Assembly: GCA_030425395.1 (NCBI GenBank)
Contig: JAUIAS010000019.1
Span: 1-64,000 of the forward strand
From: Alphaproteobacteria bacterium
Lineage (GTDB): Bacteria; Pseudomonadota; Alphaproteobacteria; Rhodobacterales; Rhodobacteraceae
Direction: 5' to 3'
DNA: 64,000 bases
Shown in pieces: positions 8,675 through 18,205 of this stretch. The stretch's first letter is position 1, and each line of letters starts with the position of its first letter. The position numbers and the translations under genes were made by a program. The notes beneath the pieces are model-generated. The model did not search any database. It was not told the DNA's origin and was given only the letters and a program-made list of their open reading frames with translations.

Positions 8675-9637
8675 ATGACCATTCAACTCAAAATGACCAC
8701 CCTATTGGCAGCAGCGTTCGCCGTAACGACATCGCTGTCTGCAACAGCACAAACCGTTGCGATCGGGTCCAACCCGCAAGGCTCGGCGGCCTATGCAACT
8801 GTGGCGGCAATCGCCAAAGTCGTTTCGGAAAATTCCGAGATGCGGATGCGTGTCGTCCCCCAAGGTGGCCCCGTGGTTACCATCCCGCTGGTGAGCGCGG
8901 GTGAGATGGAGTTTTCGGTTTCGAACTCAATGCCGGTGTTCTTTGCCCAGAACGGCGGAGCGATGTTCAAGACAAACCCTCAGCCGGGCGCAAAGATGGT
9001 CGCTGCCCTGTACAACCTCAACGTGGGTTTTTTCGTCAGGGCCGATTCGGACATTCAGACCTTGCAGGATCTGAAAGGCAAAAAGGTTTCTACCGAATTT
9101 ACCAAGCAACGGGTTCTGCATACGATGCAGCAGTCGATCCTTTCGACCGTGGGCATGACGCTTGACGATGTCGAAGGCGTGCCGGTTCCATCCGGTTCCC
9201 GGGGCGTGGATGATTTCGTGGCGGGTAATGTCGATGCCGGGCTGTTCTCTGTCGGGTCGGGCGCTGTTCTCAAGGCCGATGCGTCCGTGGGCGGCATTCG
9301 GTTTCTTCCGGTCCCCATGGATGAAGCTGCCCAAGCGGCCCTCGTGGCACGGGCCCCTGGAAGCTACATCGAAGAAATCTCTCCTGCGGAGGGTGTCGCA
9401 GGTGTAACAGAACCCATTGGCATCTTTGCTGGTCCGTTCCTTATTCTGGCAGGTGACAACACACCCGAAGAAATGGTGTACGAAGTGACCAAACTGATCC
9501 ATGGCAACGCCGATGGGCTTAAATCGGCAGCGCCACAGTTTGCCAAGTTTGATCCGGCGAACATGGCTCCCGATCTGAATATCGAAATGCACCCCGGCGC
9601 GATCCGGTTCTATCGCGAAATCGGCCTGTTGCCATAA
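8675..9637 (+). CDS. TAXI-family TRAP transporter binding protein
   Basis: A 320-residue exported binding protein. A Sec signal covers about residues 1-25 (ending SATAQ), and the mature N-terminus VAIGSNPQGSAAYATVAAIA is the characteristic glycine/serine start of TAXI proteins. The C-terminal HPGAIRFYREIGL is also a typical TAXI ending. It delivers substrate to the fused permease 22 bases downstream. A good ribosome site (AGGGAGC) precedes the start. The substrate cannot be read from the sequence; the partner hydrolase and MarR regulator suggest an organic acid or aromatic. Confidence 0.88.
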   Translation: MTIQLKMTTLLAAAFAVTTSLSATAQTVAIGSNPQGSAAYATVAAIAKVVSENSEMRMRVVPQGGPVVTIPLVSAGEMEFSVSNSMPVFFAQNGGAMFKTNPQPGAKMVAALYNLNVGFFVRADSDIQTLQDLKGKKVSTEFTKQRVLHTMQQSILSTVGMTLDDVEGVPVPSGSRGVDDFVAGNVDAGLFSVGSGAVLKADASVGGIRFLPVPMDEAAQAALVARAPGSYIEEISPAEGVAGVTEPIGIFAGPFLILAGDNTPEEMVYEVTKLIHGNADGLKSAAPQFAKFDPANMAPDLNIEMHPGAIRFYREIGLLP

Positions 9638-9659
9638 CCCAGGGCAGGAGGGGCGGACA

Positions 9660-11570
9660 GTGAACCGAGTTATCGTCACCGGGTTGTCAGCCGCCCTTCC
9701 ATTGCTGGCTCTGGCGTGGGCCTTGGAAGTGTTCCGCGCCATTGGGTTCGCTCTTTTTGCAGAACAAGTCCTGATGGCGATGTTGGCCTTGGCGCTTCCT
9801 CTCGCTTTTCTGACATTTTCAATAAAGGGCGGGCAGCGACATGCGACCGAACCACCGCCGCTTTACGATCGAGCCGCGGCCGTGCTTGGTTTCGCGGCTG
9901 CGGCCTACGCGGCAGTCAACTACGGGCGCATATTCGAAACACTCTACGCCCGCCCTCTTGATGCAACCATTGCCGGTGCGATCCTGATCCTTTTGGTTTT
10001 GGAGGCGCTCAGGCGGGCGACGGGCAACTTTCTGGCAATCATTCTTGCCGTTTTCTTGATCTATGCGCTGGTGGGGCACCTTGTGCCCGGCGATTTGCAA
10101 GGCCGACAGGTCGCGCTGGACCGTCTGACAATTTACCTTTCGATGGACAGCAACGGCATGCTGGGCATGCCTTTGATGGTGACCGTTACCGTGGTTGTCA
10201 TGTTTGTGCTGTTCGGGAGCTACTTGACCGCAGCAGGCGGCGGGCAATTCTTTACTGACCTGTCCATGGCGTATATGGGCCGATATCGAGGTGGCAGCGC
10301 CAAGATAGCGGTTGTTGCCTCGGCGCTTTTCGGATCAATCTCGGGCAGTGCGGTGGCCAACGTGGCGTCCACCGGGGTAATCACAATCCCGTTGATGAAA
10401 AAGGCCGGGTTCCGCAATCGGATTGCAGGAGCCGTGGAGTCAGTTGCCTCGACCGGGGGGCAACTCATGCCGCCGGTCATGGGAGCAGCGGCCTTCCTGA
10501 TGGCCGAACTATTGCAGGTGGGCTACGACAAAATCGTTCTGGCCGCTCTGGTGCCTGCTCTGATCTATTTCTTTGCGGTCTTTGTGCAGGTTGATTTGAT
10601 CGCTGTGAGGGACAAGATCAGCGCCATTCCAGAAGACAGCATCCCCAATGGCAGATCGGTTTTCCGGCGTGGATGGTATTTCCTGATCCCATTCATCGTG
10701 CTCATTTCGGCACTGTTCTGGTTGAACCTCCGGCCGGGAGAAGCCGCGTTCTGGGCAACGGCATCACTTTTTCCACTTGGGTTCCTTCTGCGATATGAGG
10801 GGCAGGGGCTGACACTGCGCACTATCTGGGATGCGCTTTGTGGGTCCGGTCGTATCGTTCTGGACATCATTCTGATTGGTGCCGCCGCAGGTATCATTAT
10901 CGGCGTGCTCAATATCACCTCGCTGGGTTTTGCGCTGACTCTCTCCCTGATCGACCTCGCAGGGGGCAACCTGATGCTCTTGCTCATCATGTCGGCAATT
11001 CTGTCAGTCATTCTTGGGATGGGAATGCCGACAGTCGGGGTCTACATCCTGTTGGCCACTCTAATTGCTCCGAGCCTGATCGAGATGGGCGTCGAGCCAA
11101 TCGCAGCGCATCTTTTCGTGATGTACTTCGGAATGATGTCGATGATTACGCCCCCGGTCGCCATTGCCGCGTTTACAGCGTCTGTCATCGCCAAGGCCCC
11201 TCCTGTTGGAACTGCCATAAGCGCGGTTGGCTTGGCATGGACTGCAATCATCGTCCCTTTTGTGTTTGTGTTCGAACCCACGATCCTTTTGTCCGGCACA
11301 ATAGACCAGATCATTGTCGATATCGGCAGATTGATCGTTGGCGTTTGGATGGTGTCGGGGAGTTTGGTTGGCCAACTTCTTGGCCCGTTGAAGGGTTTGA
11401 AACGATTGCTGTTCGCGCTGCTCGGTATGCTCGCCCTTTTGCCCGAACCCGCCTTGCCGGGGGATTACACCGTCGCGTGGGGCACGCTCGGGCTGGCGCT
11501 GCTTTGCATCGGTTTCGATGTTGCCCTTTCCAGAAAAAACCGCCCCCCCAGCAGCGAACATCAAAACTGA
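9660..11570 (+). CDS. TRAP transporter fused permease (TAXI type)
   Basis: A 636-residue permease in which the small Q-like part (residues 1-120) and the large M-like part are one chain, as usual with TAXI binding proteins. Hallmarks include SALFGSISGSAVANVASTG, GGQLMPPVMGAAAFLMAE and MGMPTVGVYILLATL. A C-terminal extra hydrophobic segment lies after residue 560. The start is GTG 9660 behind AGGAGGGG. It shares an operon with the TAXI protein and faces the stop of a second TAXI-TRAP permease only 56 bases away. Confidence 0.9.
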   Translation: MNRVIVTGLSAALPLLALAWALEVFRAIGFALFAEQVLMAMLALALPLAFLTFSIKGGQRHATEPPPLYDRAAAVLGFAAAAYAAVNYGRIFETLYARPLDATIAGAILILLVLEALRRATGNFLAIILAVFLIYALVGHLVPGDLQGRQVALDRLTIYLSMDSNGMLGMPLMVTVTVVVMFVLFGSYLTAAGGGQFFTDLSMAYMGRYRGGSAKIAVVASALFGSISGSAVANVASTGVITIPLMKKAGFRNRIAGAVESVASTGGQLMPPVMGAAAFLMAELLQVGYDKIVLAALVPALIYFFAVFVQVDLIAVRDKISAIPEDSIPNGRSVFRRGWYFLIPFIVLISALFWLNLRPGEAAFWATASLFPLGFLLRYEGQGLTLRTIWDALCGSGRIVLDIILIGAAAGIIIGVLNITSLGFALTLSLIDLAGGNLMLLLIMSAILSVILGMGMPTVGVYILLATLIAPSLIEMGVEPIAAHLFVMYFGMMSMITPPVAIAAFTASVIAKAPPVGTAISAVGLAWTAIIVPFVFVFEPTILLSGTIDQIIVDIGRLIVGVWMVSGSLVGQLLGPLKGLKRLLFALLGMLALLPEPALPGDYTVAWGTLGLALLCIGFDVALSRKNRPPSSEHQN

Positions 11571-11606
11571 CGGGCTGCAAATGCAGCACCGCGATACCGC
11601 GTCGAA

Positions 11607-11620
11607 TGCCCGTTCGGGCA
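11607..11620. terminator. Small palindrome between two convergent permease genes
   Basis: TGCCCGTTCGGGCA is a short stem-loop in the 56-base gap between the stops of two convergent operons. It has no T-run, so a bidirectional terminator role is possible but weakly supported. Confidence 0.3.
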
Positions 11621-11626
11621 ATGCCG

Positions 11627-13411
11627 TCAGATATAAAGGCCTGAGAAGATCACCACTAACCCGGCACCGACAAGCAACGCGGTTTTGAGAACCTTGCGCG
11701 CACTGATCAGGCCGTAGGACACCAGAGCGAGCCCGACGGCAACGCGCAGCATGGCAAGGATCGCGAGAGCGGGGCTTTCGGCCAACCGGATAATGTCTGG
11801 GTTTGCTATCATGCCCAGAGGGATGAGGTAGAGCCCGACACCCAGAGCCATCGCCGTCAGCGCGACCTTCAGCCAGTTTTCCCCGATCATCCCCGCCGCT
11901 ATGAACACCGCGCCGCAAACCGGGGGTGTGATCGTTGAGAGCAAAGCAAACCAGAAGACAAAAAGATGTGCCTGCAAAGGCTCCAGACCCAGTTGGCTGA
12001 GCGCTGGGCCCGCGACGGAAACACAGATCACATAAGCCGCCGTTGTTGGCACCTCCATCCCGAGAAGCAGACAGGCGAGCGCGGTCAGCAGGAGCGACGG
12101 CCACAGTAACCCGCCCGATCCTTCGAGGATAAGAGAGGTGATCTTGACCCCCAGACCCGTGATCGCAAGCACACCGATGATGATCGAGGCGCACAGAATG
12201 ATGGCCGCGATCATCGACACCTGTCGCGCGGCATTCATGACCGCACTTTGGACACGCTCGGCAATTTGCGCAGGCCGGAATTCAAGCTCTGCATTGAAAA
12301 ACAGCAGCAGCGCCCCGGCAAGGATCGCAAGTGCCGCGGCATATTGCGGCGTGAACCCGGCCCCGAACATCGCCCAGAGCAGGACCGAGAACGGCACGAG
12401 GAAAAACAACGACGTGATAATGACGTCGATCCTCTTGGGCCGGTCCGCCTCATCCACTCCCTTGAGGTCGAAGCGGGTGGCGTAAGCGTTGATGCCGACC
12501 CAGACAGCAAAGAAGTAGAGAATTGCGGGAAGGATCGCCGCCGCCATGATCGACGTGTAGGGAACGCCTGTAAGTTCAACCATGACGAAGGCACCTGCGC
12601 CCATCAACGGCGGCATGATCTGCCCGCCCGAGGACGCGACTGCTTCGACTGCGGCAGCGAGGCGTTTCGGGTAGCCGAGTTTTGTCATTGCGGGTAGGGT
12701 AATTGCGCCGGTCGACGCGACATTGGCGGAAGCAGAGCCCGAGATCGACCCGAAGAGCGCCGAAGAAATCACAGAAACCTTCGCCCCCCCGCCCTTGAGG
12801 TGCCCGGCCGCCGCTCTCGCCACGTTCATGAACCCTTGGCCTGCCTCGCCCGCGTTCAGCACCGCGCCGAAGATCACGAAAATGGCCACGACGCTGACGG
12901 ATACCCCCGTAAGAGACCCCCATATGCCGCCTTCGGCAATGGTGAGCGTGCCAAGGAAGCTGGCGATTGGGGTGCCGGAATGACCGAACTGGCCCGGGAT
13001 GTATTGGCCGAATAGCCCGTAAAGCAGGGCTGCCCCTGCAACCAGCGGCAACGGCCAGCCGATGGCACGACGGGCCGCCTCAAGCGTCACGACCAGCAGT
13101 GTGATCGCAATGGCAATCTGTAGGTTGCCTTCGAGGAACCCGTATTGATCCCCCAGACTGTCGTGGTTGATCGCGACCCATATCGACGCCGCAATGCCCA
13201 ATGCGGCAAACAGCGTGCCGCTGATTTTTCCCCAGAGGCTTTTGTTGCCCAGCATCAGCACGAAAGGCAGGGCGAACGTCATATGCAGCGGGCGGCTGAC
13301 CAAGTTGGGAACCAGCCCGGAAAAGATCAGCGCAAGGTGATAGGTCACCAGAACGGTGGCCAAGATTAACCAGAAAGCCGCGGCACCACGGCCATTGGGA
13401 ATATCAGGCAT
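11627..13411 (-). CDS. TRAP transporter fused permease (second TAXI system)
   Basis: A 594-residue fused permease, homologous to the one across the 56-base gap. It shares the same landmark blocks, SALFGSISGSASANVASTGA and GGQIMPPLMGAGAFVM, but differs clearly in sequence. I start it at ATG 13411 (MPDIPNG); the longer frame to 13468 adds a proline/arginine stretch unlike a membrane N-terminus, though the ribosome site before 13411 is weak. It lies downstream of its TAXI binding protein on the same strand and is probably regulated by a GntR protein further upstream. Confidence 0.88.
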   Translation of the reverse strand: MPDIPNGRGAAAFWLILATVLVTYHLALIFSGLVPNLVSRPLHMTFALPFVLMLGNKSLWGKISGTLFAALGIAASIWVAINHDSLGDQYGFLEGNLQIAIAITLLVVTLEAARRAIGWPLPLVAGAALLYGLFGQYIPGQFGHSGTPIASFLGTLTIAEGGIWGSLTGVSVSVVAIFVIFGAVLNAGEAGQGFMNVARAAAGHLKGGGAKVSVISSALFGSISGSASANVASTGAITLPAMTKLGYPKRLAAAVEAVASSGGQIMPPLMGAGAFVMVELTGVPYTSIMAAAILPAILYFFAVWVGINAYATRFDLKGVDEADRPKRIDVIITSLFFLVPFSVLLWAMFGAGFTPQYAAALAILAGALLLFFNAELEFRPAQIAERVQSAVMNAARQVSMIAAIILCASIIIGVLAITGLGVKITSLILEGSGGLLWPSLLLTALACLLLGMEVPTTAAYVICVSVAGPALSQLGLEPLQAHLFVFWFALLSTITPPVCGAVFIAAGMIGENWLKVALTAMALGVGLYLIPLGMIANPDIIRLAESPALAILAMLRVAVGLALVSYGLISARKVLKTALLVGAGLVVIFSGLYI

Positions 13412-13478
13412 AAAATGTCTCTTGGTCGGGGGAGGGCAGGCCGGACGCGTTTCCCGGCCTGCTGACATGGCCCGCGCT

Positions 13479-14432
13479 TTACATATGCGCGTCGCTCAGT
13501 TCGATACCCGCTTCCTTGTAGTAGCGCACGGCACCGGGGTGGATCTTGCCTTTGATATTGCCCAGCATGGCCGGATCAACACCGTTCCACCAAGGCGACG
13601 TGTCGCCAAGTCTGGCCTTGTTTTCCCAAAAGGTCTTGGTCAATGCATAGGCCGTATCGTCGTCCATCTTGGTCGTCGTGAACGCAACCACAGGAAGGGA
13701 CGTCGTGGTGATGTCAGCCTCTTGGCCGGCATAGGTGCCAGCAGGGATCGTCAGTTCGGTGCGCTTGGTTTCAGCCACCTGCGCATCGGTCATGGACAGC
13801 ACCGTCACGGAAGTGGAGGCCGCGGCTTCGATCACGTTCGGCGCAGGATAGGAACCCGCGGTGACAAAGCCGTCGATCTGGCCGTTCTTGAGCGCGGCAA
13901 CCGCATTGGACAGTTCGACATCTGCGATCTTGACGCTGTCGGCAACGCCAAAGAGTTTGAGGTATTTTTCACCCTCTCTTGCGCCGAAAGAGCCTTTGCC
14001 AAGCAGGATCGTTTGCCCGTCCAGATCTGCGATGTTGGTCACACCGCTCTCGCTAGACATGACGAAATGCATGGTCAGTGACGGGATCGGGAACAGCGCG
14101 CGGATTTCGTCGAAGGCGGGATTGCCCTTGCCCTCGAACATCGCCTTGCCACCTTGGGCGAGACCAATCAGCGCCGGGGGCGTGGTAAAGACATAATCGC
14201 CGCCACGCGCGCGCACTTCCATCACGTTCTGAACAGAACCTTGGCTTTCCTCGACGGTGACCGAAATGTCGCCCGCAGCCTTCATGGCTTCGGCCAGTTC
14301 GACGCCCATCTGATAGTAGGACGATCCGGTTTTGGCGGACTTGTAGGTCACGCGTGTTTCCGCCGATGCGGCTGTGACGGCTGCTGCTGTCAGGGCGATC
14401 GCTGCCACGGCCGATTTCAGTATGGTGTTCAT
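13479..14432 (-). CDS. TAXI-family TRAP transporter binding protein (second system)
   Basis: A 317-residue exported binding protein. ATG 14432 has an excellent GGAGGAG site; the signal peptide spans about residues 1-24 (ending AASAE). The mature start TRVTYKSAKTGSSYYQMGVE and the C-terminal HPGAVRYYKEAGIEL mark the TAXI family. It probably supplies the fused permease encoded next. It is distantly related to the other TAXI protein in the window and faces it in mirror order. The substrate is unknown. Confidence 0.87.
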   Translation of the reverse strand: MNTILKSAVAAIALTAAAVTAASAETRVTYKSAKTGSSYYQMGVELAEAMKAAGDISVTVEESQGSVQNVMEVRARGGDYVFTTPPALIGLAQGGKAMFEGKGNPAFDEIRALFPIPSLTMHFVMSSESGVTNIADLDGQTILLGKGSFGAREGEKYLKLFGVADSVKIADVELSNAVAALKNGQIDGFVTAGSYPAPNVIEAAASTSVTVLSMTDAQVAETKRTELTIPAGTYAGQEADITTTSLPVVAFTTTKMDDDTAYALTKTFWENKARLGDTSPWWNGVDPAMLGNIKGKIHPGAVRYYKEAGIELSDAHM

Positions 14433-14836
14433 ATTGTCTCCTCCCAAAGATGTTCTGATGATCCATAAATCTCAGATATTGCACAGGCGCAACCAGCCCG
14501 TTCACTGCTGCAACGCACAAGTTGCGAGAGATATTTGCGAAAACCGGACATAGGTGCGGGAATTCCCACTAAAATCGCTGTATTTCTGTGCAAATCCGGA
14601 TTTCAGGGCTTACCGGTTTTGAGGGTCGCGTTGGCGATTGTGAACAGCCTGCCTGCGCGCCTACCGCCGCACTCAGTGAACAGTGGGCCGCAGGGTCGGG
14701 CCAATCAATAGCGGTTGACTGAACTGGGCGAAAAACGTGGGCGGTTCCTGATCAAACAACGGTGCGTGCACGACAATACTGTCAGTCCGCACCGCGCCTT
14801 GGGCCACCGACCAGCGGCACGCCACCCGAAGGTGGA
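14433..14836. other. 404-base gap between TAXI gene and GntR gene
   Basis: No convincing gene, RNA or strong operator is seen. The part just before 14460 is somewhat AT-richer and must hold the promoter of the TAXI-TRAP genes. Short frames here read across no conserved motif. Confidence 0.5.
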
Positions 14837-15523
14837 TCATCGCTGCAGGGCTTCGCGAAGGGATGTGGGCGGTTGGCTGACATTGCGCAGGTCAAGCGAG
14901 GCCACCAGATCGAGAAGATGGCTTTTCATCAACTGCTCTGCCGCATCGCCATCCCGGTTTGCAAATGCATCAAGAAGCGCGTGATGCGCCTGTGTTTCGC
15001 ACAGCGCGGCGCGGCGACGCCAATAAAGCGCGATGATGAGAGACGAACGCGAGATCAATTCCGAAATAAAGGTCTCGATGGTGGATTGATCCGCGATCCG
15101 GGCGATTTCAACATGAAACTGACCGGACAGGAAAAGCGCGCGCCCGTTTTCGCCTGCGTCCAAGGCCGCGTGCTCATCGCGGATATTTTCGGTCAAGAGT
15201 TCCAGATCTGGGTCTGTCATGCGTAACGCTGCAGAATGGGCCGTGCGCGGTTCAAGAAGGGACCGGGCCTCAAAAACCTCGCGCGCCTCCCGAACCGAAG
15301 GCTGCGCAACAAATGCACCGCGATTGCGTTTGAGTTCCACTAGATGACGGTGTGACAGCGCCAGCAGGGCCGCCCGGACGATGGTGCGGCTGATCCCGTA
15401 TGCGTCCGCGAGGTCATCCTCTCCAAGCTTTGTTCCCGGTGGCAGGCGGTGCTCGTGGATCGCGCGCTCCAGATCCGCAACAACGGTGTCACTGGTCCAG
15501 CCCTTGGTCTCGATCTTGTTCAT
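14837..15523 (-). CDS. GntR/FCD-family transcriptional regulator
   Basis: A 228-residue FadR-type regulator. The winged helix is at residues 10-75 (ISRTIVRAALLALSHRHL) and an FCD domain fills the rest, with the FHVEIAR helix and a C-terminal LMKSHLLDL helix holding the usual histidines. It is divergent from the polyamine-type ABC operon with 240 bases between and upstream, on the same strand, of the second TAXI-TRAP operon, so it could control either. A near-palindrome of FCD type lies in the divergent gap, which favours the ABC operon. The effector is unknown. Confidence 0.85.
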   Translation of the reverse strand: MNKIETKGWTSDTVVADLERAIHEHRLPPGTKLGEDDLADAYGISRTIVRAALLALSHRHLVELKRNRGAFVAQPSVREAREVFEARSLLEPRTAHSAALRMTDPDLELLTENIRDEHAALDAGENGRALFLSGQFHVEIARIADQSTIETFISELISRSSLIIALYWRRRAALCETQAHHALLDAFANRDGDAAEQLMKSHLLDLVASLDLRNVSQPPTSLREALQR

Positions 15524-15617
15524 GGTTTCCCCCGCACCGGTCGATCCTGATCATATTTCTTTCCGATTCGCGTGTGAAGGCACAAGCGAATGGCGTTGAG
15601 ACAATCATCGCAACGAT

Positions 15618-15629
15618 ATTGCATACAAT
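15618..15629. promoter_or_regulatory. Candidate GntR/FCD operator
   Basis: ATTGCATACAAT is an almost perfect palindrome of the same form as the TTGTATACAA site in the malonate locus. It lies in the gap between the divergent GntR gene and the ABC-transporter operon. Support is by motif form and place only. Confidence 0.5.
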
Positions 15630-15763
15630 GTTGTGTGGTTTTTTGTGCACATCATTCGCGCATCCGCCGAAAAATCGGGCGAACTGTGTTTTCCGCTGCT
15701 GAGCACGCGAAAAACACTGCCAGTTGGCGGCGTGTCCTGCACAGGGTTGGTTCCAAGGACGGC

Positions 15764-16750
15764 ATGGGGGCCCTGATGCGAACAGGCTACGATCTTGAAC
15801 TGGTACACCTGACAAAGCGCTACGGCGACACGGTGGCTGTGCGCGATCTGAATCATGTCTTTCTGAAAGGCAGCTATGTCTGCCTGCTCGGCCCGTCCGG
15901 CTGCGGCAAGTCCTCGACCCTGCGAATGATCGCCGGGCATGAGGACGTGAGCGAAGGCGAAATCGTGCTTGATGGTCAGGACGTGTCATACCTGCCGCCC
16001 GCGCAGCGTGGCACCGCGATGATGTTCCAGAACTATGCGCTTTTTCCGCATCTCTCCGTGCGCGACAACGTGGCCTTCTCCTTGCGTATGAAGGGCATCG
16101 ACAAACAGAAACGCCATGCCCGTGCCAATGAACTGCTTGAGCTTGTGGATATGACCTCACTTGCAGACAGGCTTCCGGCGCAACTTTCGGGTGGCCAACA
16201 GCAGCGGGTGGCCCTTGCCCGTGCATTGGTGACAGAGCCCAAAGCGCTCCTGCTGGACGAACCGCTCTCCGCGCTTGACCCCTTCCTGCGCATACGTATG
16301 CGCGCCGAGCTCAAGAAGTTGCAGCGTGAATTGGGCATTACGTTCATCCACGTGACCCACGGTCAGGACGAAGCTCTCGCTCTCGCTGATGAGATCGTTG
16401 TGATGAATGACGCGGTGATCGAACAGGCAGGTCCGGCGCGTCAGGTCTGGGCACAGCCGCGCACCGAATTTGTCGCCCGTTTCATCGGCGGTCACAACGT
16501 GGTCGCGTTGCCCGAAGGCAAGGCGACCGTCCGCGCCGATGCCGTAACGCTGGGTGAGGACGGAATACCCGCAACAGTTACCGCGGTCGAATACCAAGGC
16601 GCATCCGTCGCCGTGACCGCAACCACATCGGGCGGGGATGAAATTCTCGCCCTGCTTCCGGAAGAGCAGTTCTTTCAATCTCCGAAATCACCCGGCGAGG
16701 CGGTGTCGCTGTGCTGGGACGATGGGCGGCTGCACCGCCTGCAGGCCTGA
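15764..16750 (+). CDS. Spermidine/putrescine-type ABC transporter ATPase
   Basis: A 328-residue ATPase (PotA type). Walker A GPSGCGKSS is at residues 43-51, followed by the LSGGQQQR signature, Walker B LLLDEPLSALD, and a C-terminal TOBE-like domain after about residue 250. I use ATG 15764, which follows AAGGA by five bases; a longer frame from 15590 lacks any family similarity. It energises import by the two permeases encoded three and four genes down, and the operon is divergent from a GntR gene. Confidence 0.9.
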   Translation: MGALMRTGYDLELVHLTKRYGDTVAVRDLNHVFLKGSYVCLLGPSGCGKSSTLRMIAGHEDVSEGEIVLDGQDVSYLPPAQRGTAMMFQNYALFPHLSVRDNVAFSLRMKGIDKQKRHARANELLELVDMTSLADRLPAQLSGGQQQRVALARALVTEPKALLLDEPLSALDPFLRIRMRAELKKLQRELGITFIHVTHGQDEALALADEIVVMNDAVIEQAGPARQVWAQPRTEFVARFIGGHNVVALPEGKATVRADAVTLGEDGIPATVTAVEYQGASVAVTATTSGGDEILALLPEEQFFQSPKSPGEAVSLCWDDGRLHRLQA

Positions 16751-16799
16751 CTGGCCACTCAACCTTACACCGAACCACAGGACAAAGAGGATCAGAACA

Positions 16800-18071
16800 A
16801 TGGCAAAACCCAAGGTCGGCTATACCCGCCGCTCCATTCTCAAGACCGGAGGCGCAGCACTCGCCGCATCCACGCTTCCCGCCCCCATGCTTTGGGCGCA
16901 GGACACCAAGAACATCGTGCTACGCCAGTTTGGCACCGGTGTGTCGAACCTGAACGATGTCGCCAACAAGGTGAAAGAAGACCTCGGCTTTACGCTGGAA
17001 ATGACCGCGCTCGATTCCGATAGCGTGACCCAGCGTGCATCGACCCAGCCCGACAGCTTTGACATCGCGGACATCGAATACTGGATCTGCAAAAAGGTCT
17101 GGCCGACCGGCAATCTGCAGGCAATGGACACATCGAAAATCGCCAACTACGACAAAATCGTGGGCATTTTCCGCGATGGCAAACTCATGCCGGACTCGAC
17201 GATTGCGCAGGGCACTGCGCCTCATTCGGTTGGCTTCGTCGATGGTCCCGGTGGCACAAGCTTTGCCGATAGTGAAACCGGCTGGATGACCCTCATTCCG
17301 ACCATCTACAACGCCGACACATTGGGGATCCGTCCCGATCTGATCGGCCGCCCGATTGAATCGTGGACCGAACTGTTGAACCCCGAATTCAAGGGCAAGG
17401 CATCCATCCTCGACATTTCCTCGATCGGCATCATGGACATGGCCATGGTCTGCGAAGCCATGGGCGAAATCCAGTATGGCGACAAAGGCAACATGACCCG
17501 TGAAGAGATCGACAAGACCATGGCGATCTTTACCGAAGCCAAGCGCGCTGGCCAGTTCCGCGCCTTCTGGAAATCCTTCGATGAGAGCGTGAACCTGATG
17601 GCCTCGGGTGAGGTTGTGATCCAGTCCATGTGGTCCCCGGCGATCACCGCTGTCAAATCGCGCGGCATTCCTTGCGTCTACCAGCCGCTGAAGGAAGGCT
17701 ATCGCAGCTGGGGTGGCGGCATCGGCCTGTCGTCTTCGCTGTCGGGGATGGAGCTCGATGCGGCCTATGAATACATCAACTGGTATCTCTCCGGCTGGGT
17801 CGGCGGCTACCTGATGCGGCAGGGCTATTATTCGGCTGTTCCCGAAACCTCCAAGAACTTCATGTCCGAGAACGAATGGGGATACTGGTTCGAGGGCAAA
17901 GAAGCCACCGGCATCATCACATCCCCCTCCGGGGACACGCTGGCACAGGCGGGCGAGATCCGCGACGGCGGTTCGTTCTACGATCGAATGGGCGCTGTGG
18001 CCTGCTGGAACGCTGTCATGGACGAAAACCAGTACATGGTCCGCAAGTGGAACGAATTCATCGCGGCATGA
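16800..18071 (+). CDS. ABC transporter substrate-binding protein (PotD-like, Tat signal)
   Basis: A 423-residue exported binding protein. ATG 16800 gives an N-terminus with a twin-arginine signal (TRRSILKTGG, cleavage after about residue 35), so export in folded form is likely. The mature part is a type 2 periplasmic-binding fold of the spermidine/putrescine group. The ligand cannot be read from the sequence; the racemase at the end of the operon suggests an amino acid, hydantoin or similar nitrogen compound rather than a polyamine. The gene is followed by a GC-rich stem-loop before the permease genes. Confidence 0.85.
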   Translation: MAKPKVGYTRRSILKTGGAALAASTLPAPMLWAQDTKNIVLRQFGTGVSNLNDVANKVKEDLGFTLEMTALDSDSVTQRASTQPDSFDIADIEYWICKKVWPTGNLQAMDTSKIANYDKIVGIFRDGKLMPDSTIAQGTAPHSVGFVDGPGGTSFADSETGWMTLIPTIYNADTLGIRPDLIGRPIESWTELLNPEFKGKASILDISSIGIMDMAMVCEAMGEIQYGDKGNMTREEIDKTMAIFTEAKRAGQFRAFWKSFDESVNLMASGEVVIQSMWSPAITAVKSRGIPCVYQPLKEGYRSWGGGIGLSSSLSGMELDAAYEYINWYLSGWVGGYLMRQGYYSAVPETSKNFMSENEWGYWFEGKEATGIITSPSGDTLAQAGEIRDGGSFYDRMGAVACWNAVMDENQYMVRKWNEFIAA

Positions 18072-18109
18072 TGCGGTGACAAGTTCGGCTTCGCATCCCG
18101 CGAGGCAAC

Positions 18110-18146
18110 AGGCTGGGGGGCGTTCCGCCCCTCAGACCCCCCTGAG
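18110..18146 (+). repeat. GC-rich stem-loop region between binding-protein and permease genes
   Basis: A G-run and C-runs form several possible short stems, including CTCAG (18131-18135) with CTGAG (18142-18146). There is no T-run. In this position such structures often protect the 3' end of the binding-protein message. The form also resembles GC-rich intergenic repeats of Rhodobacteraceae, from memory. Confidence 0.4.
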
Positions 18147-18205
18147 AAGTGACGTGGCAAGATGAAAATTGGATCGGAAAAATCCGTCCGGCAGGAACGA
18201 GACGT

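Noticed and set aside
18080..18150. Possible CRISPR-like or tandem repeat
   Set aside because: Only a GC-rich stem-loop is present; there is no regular repeat and spacer pattern here or elsewhere in the window.
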